The notes: generated by a model not told the origin, from the sequence alone. A stretch of 47,803 bases of DNA from an uncultured Bacilli bacterium (GCA_944358895.1 CALVSB010000011.1:1-47803), one strand, 5' to 3'; positions 33,956 through 42,603 are shown, counted from the stretch's first letter. Numbers and translations are program-made.

Positions 33956-34507
33956 ATGCTAAAAATCGTGTTAGACGGAGCCTCCTCTTTGAGGGAGGCT
34001 TCGAAGGAAGTGGAACTCCCCCTTTCGGCCAAGGATCAGGAAACGATGAAGGAAATGCTCGATTACCTCATCAAAAGCCAGGATCCGGAGTTTCTCAAAA
34101 AGCACCCCAACGTCCGTTCGGGGGTCGGCCTCGCCGCACCCCAGATCGGCATCAACAAAAGGATGCTGGTCGTCTATTTCCTCGACGACCCGGAGAGCAA
34201 CCACTACACCACTTATGTGCTTGCCAACCCGCGGATCGTTGCCAGTTCCGTCAAGCAATCCTACCTCGAAGGCGGGGAAGGCTGCCTTTCGGTTCCCAAA
34301 CCGCACGAAGGATATGTCTACCGCCACTACAAGGTAACCGTTTCGGCTGTCGACGGTCTTACCGGCAACCCCATTCTCATCAAGGAACGGGGCTTCGGGG
34401 CCATCGTCCTTCAGCACGAGATCGACCATCTCGACGGCATTCTCTTCTATGACCGGATCGACAAGAACGATCCTTTCAAAAAACTCCCGGGGGCGGTCTC
34501 GATATGA
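33956..34507 (+). CDS. def: Peptide deformylase
   Basis: This 183-residue metalloenzyme removes the N-formyl group from new proteins. Motif 1 is GVGLAAPQIG (56-65), motif 2 is EGCLSVP with metal ligand Cys110, and motif 3 is QHEIDHLDG with His154, Glu155 and His158. Length and insertions match the type 2 (Gram-positive) enzymes. I chose ATG 33956 because it begins MLKIV right after the -10 box; the transcript would be leaderless. Its stop overlaps the start of the phosphoesterase lipoprotein by 4 nt. Confidence 0.96.
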   Translation: MLKIVLDGASSLREASKEVELPLSAKDQETMKEMLDYLIKSQDPEFLKKHPNVRSGVGLAAPQIGINKRMLVVYFLDDPESNHYTTYVLANPRIVASSVKQSYLEGGEGCLSVPKPHEGYVYRHYKVTVSAVDGLTGNPILIKERGFGAIVLQHEIDHLDGILFYDRIDKNDPFKKLPGAVSI

Positions 34508-35544
34508 AAACGGCCGTCCTTTTCTTCTTGCCAATCGTCCTTCTCGCTTCCTGCGGAGAGGGAAGACTCGCCCCAACCCGCGATGACTACCTATCGGAAC
34601 TGACCTTCCACGAGGGATTCAAAATCATCCAGATGGCTGATCTCCACTGGGACAAAGGAACCCCGATCGAGGAAGAAAGTGCCTATCTCAAAAGCATCGT
34701 TAGTCGGGAAGACCCGGATCTGTTGGTCTTCACCGGGGACAATGTCCTCGGAGCCGACCAATACGTCGCGAAGAAACTCTACGATACGATCGAAAGCACC
34801 GGCGTTCTCTACGCCGTCACCTACGGCAACCACGATTACCAGGGGCCCTACTCCCCGGATTTCATGGATAGCCTCGTGACCGGCGGAGCCCATAGTCTCA
34901 CCAAGATCGTCGACGACGACATCCACGGGGCCACCAACTACGCGGTTGAGCTGAAAAACGCGGACGGGTCGCTTGTCTGGCGGATCAACCTCATCGATTC
35001 CGGCTCCCTCATCGTCGAGTCTGGTTCCTACGTCTACGATTACGTTCGGGACGAGCAAACCGAACTCTATCAAAAGCTGCAAAACGACCAAACGCCCAAC
35101 CTCCTCTTCTTCCACATCCCCCTCTACGAGTGGGCCTACGCCTATGACGAGAATGAGGAAGGGCTCCTCGGCGAAATCCACGAAAAGGCCACCTGGGAAA
35201 GCCGCGACGACAACTTCAAGGGCCAAAAGGAAAGCTATCCTTTCTTCGCCGGGCAAACCCATTCGAGCATCTTCGAAGCCGCGAAGGAAGCCAACTGCAA
35301 AGGCATGTTCGTCGGCCATGACCATAGTAACGACTGGGTTTCTTCCTACGAGGGAGTGACCCTTGGCTACGGGGTCAAGACCGGCCGCGGTCTCTATTAT
35401 TCCGACGATCCCGAAGGCGGCTGGTCGCGGGTCGGCTACGCGAGCTATGTCCTCAACGGCGACGGCTCTTACGACCTCTCGCACGTCTACTACCAGGAAG
35501 ATAGCCTCGAGGAAAACGGAAGGGAGAGTATCCATGTCGCTTGA
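34504..35544 (+). CDS. Metallophosphoesterase lipoprotein
   Basis: This 346-residue calcineurin-type phosphoesterase has a lipoprotein signal with Cys17 (LLASC). The metal-binding motifs are intact and in order: QMADLHWD (Asp and His), FTGDN, YGNHDY, FFHIP and GHDHSND. It resembles the purple acid phosphatase/Dcr2-like group. With a lipid anchor it should act outside the membrane on phosphate monoesters or diesters; the substrate is unknown. It overlaps def by 4 nt (ATGA) and the following membrane protein by 11 nt. Confidence 0.93.
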   Translation: MKTAVLFFLPIVLLASCGEGRLAPTRDDYLSELTFHEGFKIIQMADLHWDKGTPIEEESAYLKSIVSREDPDLLVFTGDNVLGADQYVAKKLYDTIESTGVLYAVTYGNHDYQGPYSPDFMDSLVTGGAHSLTKIVDDDIHGATNYAVELKNADGSLVWRINLIDSGSLIVESGSYVYDYVRDEQTELYQKLQNDQTPNLLFFHIPLYEWAYAYDENEEGLLGEIHEKATWESRDDNFKGQKESYPFFAGQTHSSIFEAAKEANCKGMFVGHDHSNDWVSSYEGVTLGYGVKTGRGLYYSDDPEGGWSRVGYASYVLNGDGSYDLSHVYYQEDSLEENGRESIHVA

Positions 35545-36493
35545 TAAGATCTACCGCCTCGTCATGGCGCTTCTCTTCATTCCCCTCTCTTTCCTTTTCT
35601 ACAACTATGTCTATCTCGTGGTCGGATCTTTCAGCGAAATCCGGGTAATTTACCTGCAAATCCCCACTCTTTTGTCCTATTTAGGCTTCTTCGTGGCCTT
35701 TTATCTCCTCCTCATGTGGACCCAGCCCCGCGGGAAGCACCGCCTCGCTCTCGTCCGTTCGAGCTTCATCGTTCCCCTCGTTTTCGGCGGCCTTTCCCTC
35801 ATTCTCTATGCCTCCTATTTCGGGGCCGGTCTCTTGAACGACATCGCCCCGCACGGGGTCGGTTACCCGTTCGACGGGCTCATCGTGGCTCTTCTTTCCT
35901 TGGGCCTAGGCATCCTTGGCCTCACCTTCGAGAAGAGGATCCTTGCCCTTCCCCTGTCCGACGATAGTAGGCCTGGCAGCTTATCAAGCCCGCGATATGG
36001 CATCCAGGTCGTTTACTCCGTTCTCTATACCTTCCTTACCATGCATTTCCTGGCCGGCGTTTTCTATATGCCGACCTACGCCCGGATTACGCCGGAGACG
36101 GCTTTCCCGCTCCTGGTTTCCCTCTTCCTCATTTTGTCGCTTTATGCCTCGCTTTTCCTTCTCATCCCCTCTTGGGATTACGAGAAGAGGAAGAAGGCCG
36201 GTTACATCCATTTGGGGATCAATGCCGTCCTCATCGTCCTCACGATCGTGAGCTTCGTCATTTATCCCGACGGCCTCGTCGAGAGCTACCCGGCCCTCAT
36301 TCCGCTGGAACTCATGGGAAGTCTCAACCTCTTCCCGTACGTGATGCCGGCCCTGCTATTAATCAATTCGCTTGGGTATTTCCTTTTCTACGCGAAAGAT
36401 CCCGACAAGCCGTCGAAACTCGGCCAGTGGCTTTTGAACAATCGCCTCGACGACTGGTGGGAAAAACACACTCAGAAGAAAAAACAAAAATAG
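35534..36493 (+). CDS. Polytopic membrane protein, unknown
   Basis: This 319-residue protein has about eight hydrophobic segments from residue 9 to 300, and a basic, Trp-containing cytoplasmic tail (DDWWEKHTQKKKQK). ATG 35534 is preceded by GGGAGAG and overlaps the phosphoesterase gene by 11 nt, so they are co-translated. I do not recognise a family. No transporter or enzyme motif is apparent. The link to the phosphoesterase suggests a shared envelope role, which is inference. Confidence 0.8.
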   Translation: MSLDKIYRLVMALLFIPLSFLFYNYVYLVVGSFSEIRVIYLQIPTLLSYLGFFVAFYLLLMWTQPRGKHRLALVRSSFIVPLVFGGLSLILYASYFGAGLLNDIAPHGVGYPFDGLIVALLSLGLGILGLTFEKRILALPLSDDSRPGSLSSPRYGIQVVYSVLYTFLTMHFLAGVFYMPTYARITPETAFPLLVSLFLILSLYASLFLLIPSWDYEKRKKAGYIHLGINAVLIVLTIVSFVIYPDGLVESYPALIPLELMGSLNLFPYVMPALLLINSLGYFLFYAKDPDKPSKLGQWLLNNRLDDWWEKHTQKKKQK

Positions 36494-36541
36494 TTAAAGC
36501 GGTTTCACTTCTTTCCGTTCTCTTTTGTCCCGTCTTTTTGC

Positions 36542-36613
36542 TATTATCTTCTCGAAAGAGAAGACGACATATCTCCATTCGCCCACGTTAAGCATGCTCT
36601 TTAAGGAGGTTTC
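36542..36613 (+). promoter_or_regulatory. rnjA promoter, leader hairpin and ribosome binding site
   Basis: TGCTATTAT is an extended -10 (TATTAT at 36542-36547). It is followed directly by the perfect hairpin CTTCTC-GAAA-GAGAAG (36548-36563), whose tetraloop is of the stable GNRA type. A near-perfect AAGGAGGT precedes ATG 36614. The hairpin overlaps the expected start site, so part of it may be at the very 5' end of the mRNA. Confidence 0.55.
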
Positions 36614-38296
36614 ATGGCGAGAATCGATTCACCCGTAAATATCTTTGCCCTGGGGGGCCTTTCCGAAGTCGGAAAGAACATGTATTGCTTTGAGACGGAC
36701 CGCAACCTCATCATCGTCGATGCCGGCGTCCGTTTCCCGGAAGCCAACCTCCCGGGCGTCGACTACGTCATCCCCGACTATTCGTATCTCAAGGCCAACC
36801 GCGGCAAGATCCGCGCCCTTTTCATCACCCACGGCCACGAAGACCATATCGGGGGGATCCCCTTCCTTCTTCGTACCGTCAATATCCCGGTCATCTATGC
36901 CCCGCGCCTGGCAGCGGCTTTAATCCGTCACAAGATCGAAGACGCCAGGATCAAGGAAAAGGTCAACATCGTCGAGTACGATAGCGACACCGTCGTCGAC
37001 ATCGCCGGTGACTTCAAGGTTTCCTTCTTCCGGGTTACCCACTCGATTCCCGATGCCTTTGGCATCTGCATCGATACCAAGCATGGGCGGATCATCGAGA
37101 CCGGCGACTTCAAGATCGACCTTACCCCGGTCGGCCCCCAGTTCGAGCTGGCCAAGCTCTCGCGCCTTGGAAGCGAAGGCGTCGATCTCCTCATGGCCGA
37201 CTCGACCAATGCCGAGATCGAAGGCTATACCCCATCAGAGACCAACGTTCGCAAAGGCGTCGAGGACATCTTCGAAAAAGCCCTCGGCCGCATCATCGTC
37301 TCGACCTTCTCGAGCAACATCAACCGCATCCAGCAGGTCGTCGAGGTCGCCGTCGAGCACGGAAGGAAGATCTGCATCCTCGGCCGGAGCATGGAAAACG
37401 TCGTTTCCATTGCCCGGAAGTATGGCTACATCAAGATACCCGACGCCTCGATCGTCGAGGATAGCGCCGTCAGAAACCTCCGCCCTCGCGAAGTTTGCAT
37501 CCTCTGCACCGGGAGCCAAGGGGAAGAAATGGCCGCCCTTTCCCGGATTGCCCGCGGGGAACACCGGAACGTCCACATCGTCCCCGGTGATACCATCGTC
37601 TTCTCCTCGAACCCGATCCCGGGCAACAACGCGGTCATCGACCGCCTCGTCAATAGCCTCGTGAAACTCGGGGCCGACGTGAAGCTCAACTCGATGAGTT
37701 TCTCTCTCCACTCCTCCGGGCACCCGAGCAAGCAGGAGCTCCGCCTGATGCTCCGCCTGGCCGCGCCTTCCCACTTCATGCCGGTCCATGGCGAGTACCG
37801 GATGCTCAAGATCCATGGGGAAATCGGCCACCAGGTCGGCATCCCGGAGAGCAACATCTACGTTCTCGACAATGGTGACATCCTCACGCTCAAGGACCAC
37901 GAGGTCAAGCGCGGTGGCCATGTCCCGGCCGGCGACGTCTATATCGACGGCAACGATCTCGACGGCCTCTCCTCGGCCGTCATGCGGGACCGCGACGAAA
38001 TGAACCGCGAAGGCCTCATCGCCGTCCTCCTCACCATCGACAGCCGCCAGAGCAAGATCGTCGTCCCGCCGATCGTCTATTTCCGGGGCTTCGCTTCCTT
38101 CTCCGACACCCATGTCGTCAGGCACTGCCAGATGCACGCCCTCGATGCCGTGAACGAGGTCATGAAGGGCCGCGTCACCTTCGCCGAAATCAAGACGGCC
38201 GTCCGCCAGGCCGTTTCTTCCTACGTCTATAGGAAGACCCAGCGGACCCCGATGATCGTGCCCCTCATCATGGATGCCTCGCGGGAGCGCGCCTAG
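36614..38296 (+). CDS. rnjA: Ribonuclease J
   Basis: This 560-residue metallo-beta-lactamase/beta-CASP nuclease processes and degrades RNA by 5' exonuclease and endonuclease action. The zinc motif HGHEDHIGG has His73, His75, Asp77 and His78, all intact as in RNase J1 rather than the degenerate J2. Beta-CASP motifs follow: DSTNAE, TGSQGEEMAAL, SSGHPSKQEL and PVHGEYRML. The C-terminal domain (from about 450) is present. It is followed without a gap by maf, so both share a transcript. Confidence 0.97.
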   Translation: MARIDSPVNIFALGGLSEVGKNMYCFETDRNLIIVDAGVRFPEANLPGVDYVIPDYSYLKANRGKIRALFITHGHEDHIGGIPFLLRTVNIPVIYAPRLAAALIRHKIEDARIKEKVNIVEYDSDTVVDIAGDFKVSFFRVTHSIPDAFGICIDTKHGRIIETGDFKIDLTPVGPQFELAKLSRLGSEGVDLLMADSTNAEIEGYTPSETNVRKGVEDIFEKALGRIIVSTFSSNINRIQQVVEVAVEHGRKICILGRSMENVVSIARKYGYIKIPDASIVEDSAVRNLRPREVCILCTGSQGEEMAALSRIARGEHRNVHIVPGDTIVFSSNPIPGNNAVIDRLVNSLVKLGADVKLNSMSFSLHSSGHPSKQELRLMLRLAAPSHFMPVHGEYRMLKIHGEIGHQVGIPESNIYVLDNGDILTLKDHEVKRGGHVPAGDVYIDGNDLDGLSSAVMRDRDEMNREGLIAVLLTIDSRQSKIVVPPIVYFRGFASFSDTHVVRHCQMHALDAVNEVMKGRVTFAEIKTAVRQAVSSYVYRKTQRTPMIVPLIMDASRERA

Positions 38297-38851
38297 ATGC
38301 TGATTCTGGCCTCCTCAAGCCCCCGGCGGAAGGAAATCCTTGCCAAAACCGGCCTCGAATTCACCGTTTTCTCACCGGATGTCGACGAACGGCTCCTCGA
38401 TAACTCGCTTCCACCGAGCAATCTCGCCAAGGAGGAAGCCCGTCTCAAGTGCTATGCCGTGAAGGCCCTTTATCCCGACGCCGAGGTCCTCGCGGCCGAT
38501 ACGGTCGTCGTCCTCAACGGGAAGGCCATGGGCAAGCCCCTGACCGAGGAAAACGCCGTCAAGATGCTCATGGAGCAAAGCGGGAAGAAGGAGAAAGTCC
38601 TCACCGCCTACCATTACCTTGGCAGGGGCAAGGAAATCGCCCGGACCGTTGTATCGACCGTCGTCTTCCGTCTCTTCAGCGAAGAAGATGCTCGCTCCTA
38701 CGTCGAAAAGAAAAAGCCCCTCGACAAGGCGGGAGGCTACGGGATTCAAGACGATTCGGGCCTCATCGAGCGGCTCGAAGGCAGCTACTACAACGTGATG
38801 GGACTTCCCCTCGAGGATTTAGTTCGCCACGTCTTCCCCGAAAAGGAGTGA
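38297..38851 (+). CDS. maf: Maf-family nucleotide pyrophosphatase
   Basis: This 184-residue house-cleaning enzyme hydrolyses non-canonical nucleoside triphosphates. Motifs are ASSSPRRKEIL (5-15), ADTVV (67-71), DKAGGYGIQ near residue 143 and GSYYNVMGLPL near residue 161. The start codon follows directly on the rnjA stop, without spacing. Its last 33 nt overlap, on the opposite strand, the end of the EIIB-like gene. Confidence 0.95.
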   Translation: MLILASSSPRRKEILAKTGLEFTVFSPDVDERLLDNSLPPSNLAKEEARLKCYAVKALYPDAEVLAADTVVVLNGKAMGKPLTEENAVKMLMEQSGKKEKVLTAYHYLGRGKEIARTVVSTVVFRLFSEEDARSYVEKKKPLDKAGGYGIQDDSGLIERLEGSYYNVMGLPLEDLVRHVFPEKE

Positions 38852-39199
38852 ATAGACGTCCCTAGCGTTCTTCGCGACCAGCGTCAGTTGGTCGCTTTTT
38901 TCGATGAAGCCGGTGATTCCGGTCTTCTTGAGAGCTTCGCGGTCAATCTTGCTCTGGTCGACGAGGACAAGGACGATCCGGCTTCCGACGAGCCTATGGG
39001 AAACGATGTTCGCTTCTCCGCCGAGGGAGAGGAGGTAATCGCCCCGCGGGGCGATTTTCTTCTTGTCGGAGGAGAGGGATTTCCGCTTCCTCACGATGAG
39101 GAAATCGACGAGGTAGACGGCCCCGACGAGGAGGGCGAGGGCCACGAGGACGATCCAATAGAGATTGGATAGGAGGAAATCGCGTTCAAGGAAGAGCAT
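38819..39199 (-). CDS. Membrane-anchored PTS EIIB-like domain lacking the phosphocysteine
   Basis: This 126-residue protein has one transmembrane helix (about residues 11-35), a basic stretch, then a domain close to the EIIB fold of the glucose PTS family. LLSLGGEANIVSHRL matches the LGGxxNI motif, DREALKKTGITGFIEKSDQLTLV matches the LkxxGaxGvv segment, and it ends with ARDVYSLL. In EIIB a Cys follows NI and carries the phosphate; here that stretch reads SHRLVGSRIVL and there is no Cys at all in the protein. No EIIC or EIIA is nearby. I chose ATG 39199, 9 nt after a TATTAT box, over ATG 39208, which abuts that box. Confidence 0.6.
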   Translation of the reverse strand: MLFLERDFLLSNLYWIVLVALALLVGAVYLVDFLIVRKRKSLSSDKKKIAPRGDYLLSLGGEANIVSHRLVGSRIVLVLVDQSKIDREALKKTGITGFIEKSDQLTLVAKNARDVYSLLFGEDVAN

Positions 39200-39207
39200 A
39201 GCGCGCA

Positions 39208-39214
39208 TATAATA
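39208..39214. promoter_or_regulatory. Shared, symmetric -10 for divergent genes
   Basis: The heptamer TATAATA contains TATAAT on the plus strand (39208-39213) for the CYTH gene and TATTAT on the minus strand (39214-39209) for the EIIB-like gene. The plus transcript has GAGGT before ATG 39236; the minus one would be leaderless. Confidence 0.6.
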
Positions 39215-39235
39215 ACATTCAGCGAGGTCACTTAA

Positions 39236-39808
39236 ATGAGCAACGCAATCGAAATCGAGGCCAAGGCCCTCGTCGGGCCGGCCGACTACGAAAAGCTTAG
39301 GTCCTTATATAGGGATTATCCCAGCTACACCCAAACCAACTACTACGTCGACGACGACAGCTTCCTCCTCCGGAAGGAAGGCTTTGCCCTCCGGGTCCGG
39401 GAAAAGGAAGGTCTTTACGAGATGACGCTCAAGACGCCGCTCAGCCAAGGGCTCCTCGAGAAGAACTGCACCTGGAGCAAGGCCACTTTCGAGGCTTTCG
39501 AGAAAGATGGCATCTTCCCCGACGGCGACATCAAGCGCTTCCTCACGATGCTCGACATCGACGTGAGCGCCCTCCGCATCAAGACGAGCCTCACGACCTG
39601 CCGGGTCGATGTCCCCTACCTCAACGGCAAGCTCTCGATCGACAAGAACGACTACAGCGGCAAGACCGACTACGAGGTCGAACTCGAGTTCAACAACCTC
39701 CGGGATGCCGAAAGCAATCTCAAGGAACTCCTCGAGAAAAACGGCATTGCCTACGTCCCGAACAAGAAAACCAAAGTGGCGCGGGCGCTGGACGAAATCA
39801 AGGGTTGA
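39236..39808 (+). CDS. CYTH-domain triphosphate-binding protein
   Basis: This 190-residue protein has the signature ExExK at Glu6, Glu8 and Lys10 (AIEIEAK). Further beta-strand motifs typical of the CYTH tunnel fold are ALRVREKEGLYEMTLKTP and YSGKTDYEVELEF. The family binds triphosphates; relatives in Bacillota hydrolyse inorganic triphosphate or thiamine triphosphate, and the substrate here is not decided by the sequence. GAGGT lies 7 nt before the ATG. A terminator follows. Confidence 0.92.
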   Translation: MSNAIEIEAKALVGPADYEKLRSLYRDYPSYTQTNYYVDDDSFLLRKEGFALRVREKEGLYEMTLKTPLSQGLLEKNCTWSKATFEAFEKDGIFPDGDIKRFLTMLDIDVSALRIKTSLTTCRVDVPYLNGKLSIDKNDYSGKTDYEVELEFNNLRDAESNLKELLEKNGIAYVPNKKTKVARALDEIKG

Positions 39809-39827
39809 TTAGACTATTGTATTCTTC

Positions 39828-39854
39828 GGAGCGGCGTTTGTCCGCTCCTTTTTT
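39828..39854 (+). terminator. Terminator of the CYTH gene
   Basis: GGAGCGG (39828-39834) pairs with CCGCTCC (39842-39848) around CGTTTGT, followed by six T. Confidence 0.92.
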
Positions 39855-39948
39855 GGCAGTTACCGCTTACAGCAAAGTCAATAATTAAATGGGGCTTTTG
39901 CTTATTTTGTCCTCAGGTAGAATAGAAGGGTAATAGTGAAAGGAGAAA

Positions 39949-42507
39949 ATGATGAATCGTAAGATCATCCTATTACCGCTAGTCTTGAGCGCCCTTGTTC
40001 TTGCTGGGTGCGGCGAGACCGGCACGTCCTCCACGTCGTCGAGCGAAGAGACTCCGACCAGCTCCGAGACTACCTCTTCGAGCGAAGAGACCCCGACCAG
40101 CTCCGAGACTACCTCTTCGAGCGAAGAAGTCCCTTCCAGCTCTTCCACAACTGAATCCGAAACCTCCAATCCCGAGGAAGAGACTTGGAGCACCATCGCC
40201 GATCTCAAGACCATGGACATCGGCGCCTCCTTCACGGCCCGCGCCTACTGGATGGGCACTTGCGGGATGATCAACAAAGAGTTCGGCACTTACAACACGT
40301 CGTACGTCGCTGACGGAGACGAAGGCTACATCATCTACCGGGGCGAGGCTTCCAAAATCGACGCTCTCGAGCTCGAAGTTGGAAAGACGGTCGTCGAGTT
40401 CACCGGAACCATCGCCAACTACGTCGACGAAAAGAGCGGAAGCACCACCTACGAATGCAGCCTCAATACCATCGCCGTCGTCGATGATGCCACCGGCCTT
40501 GAAGCCCCGGTCATGCTGACCCTCAATGCGGCCAACCCGACTTTCACTTTCGATGCCACCACGGCTTCTCGCCGCATTGCCATCAGCGACGCCAAAGTCG
40601 TAAGCAACGAAAGCGGCAATTACGGCAATGTCACCGTGACCTTCACCGTCGGAACCGATACGACCAAATACACGATCTTCTTTGATTCCCGGTACACTGA
40701 CACCTCGCTCGTCGCTGACCTCAAGGCCGGCGATACCTTCAACTGCGAATCGTTCGTTGGCCGCAGCCGCTTTGAATCGATCGACAAGCTCGTCATCACC
40801 TCGGAAGGCGGCTCGACCGAGGAACCGGGCGGCGAAACGATCACTCCGCTCGCCGACGTCATCGATCTCGCGGACGGCACCACCTTCACGACCCGAGCCT
40901 ATTACGTCGGGCGCAACAGCAAGGCGGCCGAGAAGGGGATCATGACCTACAACGCGGTGTATGTCGCCGACGGCGCCACCGCTTACATGATCTACAACCA
41001 CAGCCAGGAAGAAATCGATGCGCTCAACCTCGTGCCGGGCGAATCGATCGTCGAATTCAGCGGCAAAGTCGCCAACTACGGCGGCCTTTATGAATGCCGT
41101 GCCGACTCCATCAAGGTCATCACCGACGCCACCGGCCTTGAAGCCCCGGTCTATCAGACCCTCGACAAGGACCATGCCGATATCGACCTTGAGAGCGTTC
41201 TCGTCAGCACGAAGTTCAACGTGAGCGATGCTACCGTCAAGAACATCACCACCTCCGGCAATGACACGACCATCACCTTCACCGTCGGCGAAGGGACCAA
41301 GGAATACACTCTCCTTCTCGATCAACGCTACAACGACATGACCCCGGTCGAGGATCTCGCGGTCGGCGATGCCTTCGAAACCGAAACCTTCCTCAACGTT
41401 GAGGATGGCGAGAAGGTCTTCACCTACATCGCTAACTTCGTCGACAAAACGGAAGGCGGTTCGACCGAAGAACCCGATCCCGAACCCGAACCGCTCCCGA
41501 CCCCGGTCGACACGACCATCGCGGAAGCTCTTACGGGCGAACTCAGCAAGACGACCCTCTACCGGGTTACCGGCGTCATCGAACAGATGAAGGGGGACCA
41601 GTACGGCAACGCCATGCTCGTCGACCCGGAGACCGGCGACTACATCACGGTCTACGGCAACACTACTTCAATGAGCGCCTTCACGGTTACCAACGGCGAA
41701 GTTTCCTACACCAACCCGAAGGATGCCGAGACGACCCTTGCCGACATTCACGACGGAGACAAGATCACCGTCCTTTGCGTCTACGACTACTTCCAGTGGA
41801 CTGACACGCACGAACTCCTCTGCGTCACGACCGAGCACGCCGCCTATGACGGCACCGTCGCGGTCACGATGCCGACCGAAATTGCGAACGCCACGGCCAC
41901 GGCCAGCAAGACCGAAGCCGCTTGGGGCGAAGACATCACCATCACCGTTACCCCGGGCGAGAACTATGCCGTTACTTCCGTCAAAGTCGACCACGGATAT
42001 ACCACCGAAACTCTGACCGCAGCTCCCTACACCTTCAAGGCCCGTTGCATCAACAATGTCACCGTTGAACTCAGGGACGCCAGCGTGGTTAGCGAGTCTT
42101 TGACCATCACCCCTGAGGACGTTCCGGCCACCTATAATGACGAGCAAACGTTCACTGTCGATGGAATTGTCTTCAAGTCCAATAACCTCGGCGGCACCTA
42201 TGGAACCGGCATCCAAACCAAAGTCGGCGCCTTCATCTACAACGAAACCGCTCTTCCGAAGGCCATCGACAATATCGTCTTCACCTTCTCGGAAAAACAA
42301 ACCTCTACCGCTTCTGCTGATTCGGTCAATTTCGGAACCAGTGTGATGACCAAAGTCGGCGAGGAAAACAATCTCGTCATGTTCGATGGCGAAACCGCCA
42401 CGATCACCCTTGATTGCGACGTCGAAGGCGCGACCTTCTTCCGGATCGACCACACCCTCAAAGGCATGATCTGTTTCGAAAGCATCGTCATCAACTACGC
42501 TGCTTAG
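39949..42507 (+). CDS. Large surface lipoprotein with repeated OB-like domains
   Basis: This 852-residue protein has a lipobox VLAGC with Cys21, then a Ser/Thr/Glu linker containing 13-residue repeats to about residue 78. Two homologous units follow, near residues 80-290 and 300-505. Each has a strand pattern such as TTRAYYVG, a YVADG loop, FSGKVANY and ATGLEAPV, and each ends in a Gly-Ser-Thr-Glu linker (EGGSTEEP). A third, different domain (about 525-640) looks OB-fold-like (VTGVIEQMKG, MLVDPETGDYITVYG). A small Ig-like domain and a C-terminal beta domain close the protein. No catalytic site is evident; it may bind polysaccharide or nucleic acid outside the cell. GGAG lies just before ATG 39949. 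Confidence 0.8.
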   Translation: MMNRKIILLPLVLSALVLAGCGETGTSSTSSSEETPTSSETTSSSEETPTSSETTSSSEEVPSSSSTTESETSNPEEETWSTIADLKTMDIGASFTARAYWMGTCGMINKEFGTYNTSYVADGDEGYIIYRGEASKIDALELEVGKTVVEFTGTIANYVDEKSGSTTYECSLNTIAVVDDATGLEAPVMLTLNAANPTFTFDATTASRRIAISDAKVVSNESGNYGNVTVTFTVGTDTTKYTIFFDSRYTDTSLVADLKAGDTFNCESFVGRSRFESIDKLVITSEGGSTEEPGGETITPLADVIDLADGTTFTTRAYYVGRNSKAAEKGIMTYNAVYVADGATAYMIYNHSQEEIDALNLVPGESIVEFSGKVANYGGLYECRADSIKVITDATGLEAPVYQTLDKDHADIDLESVLVSTKFNVSDATVKNITTSGNDTTITFTVGEGTKEYTLLLDQRYNDMTPVEDLAVGDAFETETFLNVEDGEKVFTYIANFVDKTEGGSTEEPDPEPEPLPTPVDTTIAEALTGELSKTTLYRVTGVIEQMKGDQYGNAMLVDPETGDYITVYGNTTSMSAFTVTNGEVSYTNPKDAETTLADIHDGDKITVLCVYDYFQWTDTHELLCVTTEHAAYDGTVAVTMPTEIANATATASKTEAAWGEDITITVTPGENYAVTSVKVDHGYTTETLTAAPYTFKARCINNVTVELRDASVVSESLTITPEDVPATYNDEQTFTVDGIVFKSNNLGGTYGTGIQTKVGAFIYNETALPKAIDNIVFTFSEKQTSTASADSVNFGTSVMTKVGEENNLVMFDGETATITLDCDVEGATFFRIDHTLKGMICFESIVINYAA
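40039..40155 (+). repeat. 39-bp minisatellite in the lipoprotein linker
   Basis: Units begin at 40039, 40078 and 40117, each 39 bp. The first two differ at one or two positions and the third is more diverged. Each encodes 13 residues, SSEETPTSSETTS or similar. The period keeps the reading frame, so copy number can change without breaking the gene. Confidence 0.9.
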
Positions 42508-42522
42508 TTGAGCAACGACTGG

Positions 42523-42550
42523 GCAGGGGAGGCAGCTCCCCTGCTTTTTT
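42523..42550 (+). terminator. Terminator of the OB-like lipoprotein
   Basis: GCAGGGGAG (42523-42531) pairs perfectly with CTCCCCTGC (42536-42544) around a 4-nt loop, followed by six T. Confidence 0.93.
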
Positions 42551-42556
42551 CATGCC

Positions 42557-42582
42557 AAAAAAAGAACCCAACGCGCTTGGGT
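42557..42582 (-). terminator. Terminator of the Spx-like gene
   Basis: On the minus strand ACCCAA (42582-42577) and TTGGGT (42571-42566) form a stem with a 5-nt loop, followed by TCTTTTTTT. Confidence 0.85.
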
Positions 42583-42603
42583 CCTTTCTCCTAGGAAGAG
42601 GGG

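Noticed and set aside
40039-40155. Possible CRISPR array
   Set aside because: Three contiguous 39-bp units without spacers, lying inside an open lipoprotein frame.
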